A stretch of DNA of 6,745 bases from the NCBI GenBank assembly GCA_016191985.1, contig JACPVB010000069.1:1-6745 (forward strand). The letters are read 5' to 3'. The translations under genes were made by a program, and so were the position numbers. The notes below the pieces were generated by a model. It ran no database searches, had not been told where the DNA came from, and saw only the letters and a program-made list of their open reading frames with translations. The stretch's first letter is position 1; every line of letters starts with the position of its first letter. This stretch comes from Chloroflexota bacterium (GTDB lineage Bacteria; Chloroflexota; Anaerolineae; Anaerolineales; Villigracilaceae). Below, one piece after another: positions 5,984 to 6,745 of the stretch.

Positions 5984-6002
5984 GTCACGTTGAAAACGTG
6001 AC
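5984..6002 (-). other. Intercistronic hairpin directly after the kinase stop codon
   Basis: GTCACGTT and AACGTGAC (5984-5991 and 5995-6002) form a perfect 8-bp stem with a three-base loop. The stem begins on the base next to the kinase stop codon and ends four bases before the araD Shine-Dalgarno. No T-run follows, so it is not a terminator. It may protect the upstream message end, mark a processing site or influence araD translation. Confidence 0.55.
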
Positions 6003-6745
6003 CTACTTCATCCCCTCCACCGCGGCGCGTTCGATGCCAAGTCCATTTTTGTAGCGTTCCATGAACGCCGCAAAGCCAGTGACATCCGCTTTGTCGGGCG
6101 CGATTGTTGTGCCATTTTCACCTGCGAAGACCTTGTAGCTGAGATAAGTTTCCAGCGGTTCTTTCGCCCCCTTGCGGAGCATATACGAGGCAAGCAAGGC
6201 GATGCCCCATGCGCCACCTTCGCCTGCGGTCTCCATCACGGAAACAGGCACATTCATCGCCGCCGCCATGATGCGTTGACCGACTTCCTTTGTTTTGAAG
6301 AAGCCACCGTGACCAAGAAGCTGGTCGATCTTCACCTTTTCATTTTCAAAGAGAATGTCAATGCCGATCTTCAATGCTCCCAACGATGAGAACAAATGCA
6401 CGCGCATAAAGTTTGCAAGGTTGAAGCGGCTTTCAGGTGTGCGGATGAACATCGGACGTCCTTCTTCGAGGTGGGTGATGTGTTCGCCTGACAAATAGTT
6501 GTAAGCAAGCATCCCACCGCCATCGGCGTCACCTGCGAGTGCTTTTTTATAGAGCATTTCATACAGCTTGGATTCACTGATCTCTACCCCAAGCGCAATA
6601 GTGAATTCCTGGAACAAGTCCACCCAGGCGTTGAGGTCGGAGGTGCAGTTGTTGCTGTGTACCATCGCTACGGGCTTGCCCGTGGGCGTCGTTACCATGT
6701 CAATTTCGGGATACAGCTTGGACAGTGCCTTTTCTAAAACGATCA
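6003..6745 (-). CDS. FGGY-family carbohydrate kinase, C-terminal part; probable L-ribulokinase
   Basis: The frame is open to the window edge; the ATG at 6698 is internal because in-frame codons continue upstream (IVLEKALSKLYPEID before it). About 247 residues are visible, roughly the C-terminal half of a kinase of about 500. The segment LLGHGGFFKTKEVGQRIMAAAMNVPV corresponds to the FGGY signature region of the C-terminal ATP-binding domain, and ETAGEGGAWGIALLASYM to the following glycine/alanine-rich helix. The motif MVHSNNCTSDLNAWVDLF near the left of the visible part is characteristic of a kinase branch often annotated as xylulokinase or ribulokinase-like and differs from classical E. coli AraB. 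Because it is followed directly by araD and araA, phosphorylation of L-ribulose is the most economical role. D-xylulose is the main alternative. The stop is TAG, 31 bp before araD. Confidence 0.9.
   Translation of the reverse strand, partial: IVLEKALSKLYPEIDMVTTPTGKPVAMVHSNNCTSDLNAWVDLFQEFTIALGVEISESKLYEMLYKKALAGDADGGGMLAYNYLSGEHITHLEEGRPMFIRTPESRFNLANFMRVHLFSSLGALKIGIDILFENEKVKIDQLLGHGGFFKTKEVGQRIMAAAMNVPVSVMETAGEGGAWGIALLASYMLRKGAKEPLETYLSYKVFAGENGTTIAPDKADVTGFAAFMERYKNGLGIERAAVEGMK

Noticed and set aside
6696..6698. The ATG at 6698 as the start of a 231-residue kinase
   Set aside because: The frame continues open upstream to the window edge without a stop, and the protein would lack the entire N-terminal FGGY domain. 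The gene is simply cut by the window.

Overview
The window holds a sugar-catabolic gene cluster read entirely from the minus strand, followed by an intergenic stretch crowded with repeats and one insertion sequence. In transcription order (right to left) the genes are: the C-terminal half of an FGGY-family sugar kinase (6745-6003, 5' part outside the window), L-ribulose-5-phosphate 4-epimerase araD (5971-5282), L-arabinose isomerase araA (5154-3649), an aldo/keto reductase (3581-2598) and a galactose-mutarotase-like protein (2571-1717). All genes that are complete in the window look intact, with catalytic residues in place.

AraA converts L-arabinose to L-ribulose, the kinase most likely phosphorylates L-ribulose, and AraD epimerises L-ribulose-5-phosphate to D-xylulose-5-phosphate, which enters the pentose phosphate pathway. 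A strong palindromic hairpin with a T-rich tail lies between araA and the reductase gene. The reductase and mutarotase-like genes are only 26 bp apart, so they form a second, downstream unit that probably handles free sugars or related carbonyl compounds. A second hairpin with a T-run closes this unit at about 1631-1659.

The left 1.7 kb is different in kind. A complete IS1-family element (137-1382, 1246 bp) carries one uninterrupted transposase gene, imperfect 23-bp terminal inverted repeats and a perfect 8-bp target duplication (GCACTTAC). It has landed in a roughly 300-bp intergenic block that itself contains a small CCCGAAGGG palindrome, a 70-bp imperfect palindrome and an outer pair of inverted 15-mers. 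At the far left, a strong ribosome binding site and the first seven codons of another minus-strand gene run off the edge.

The organism is a bacterium of moderate GC content. The type of IS1-like transposase, the two kinds of dispersed palindromes (CGTCATTGCGAGG... and TGTCATGCTGAGCG...) and the gene content fit a member of the Chloroflexota, class Anaerolineae. This is an inference from memory of similar sequences, not a proven assignment. I found no CRISPR array, tRNA, rRNA, toxin-antitoxin or defence system, and I do not see a convincing new biological system. The most noteworthy points are the nested repeat structure at the left and the palindromic repeat embedded inside the arabinose operon.
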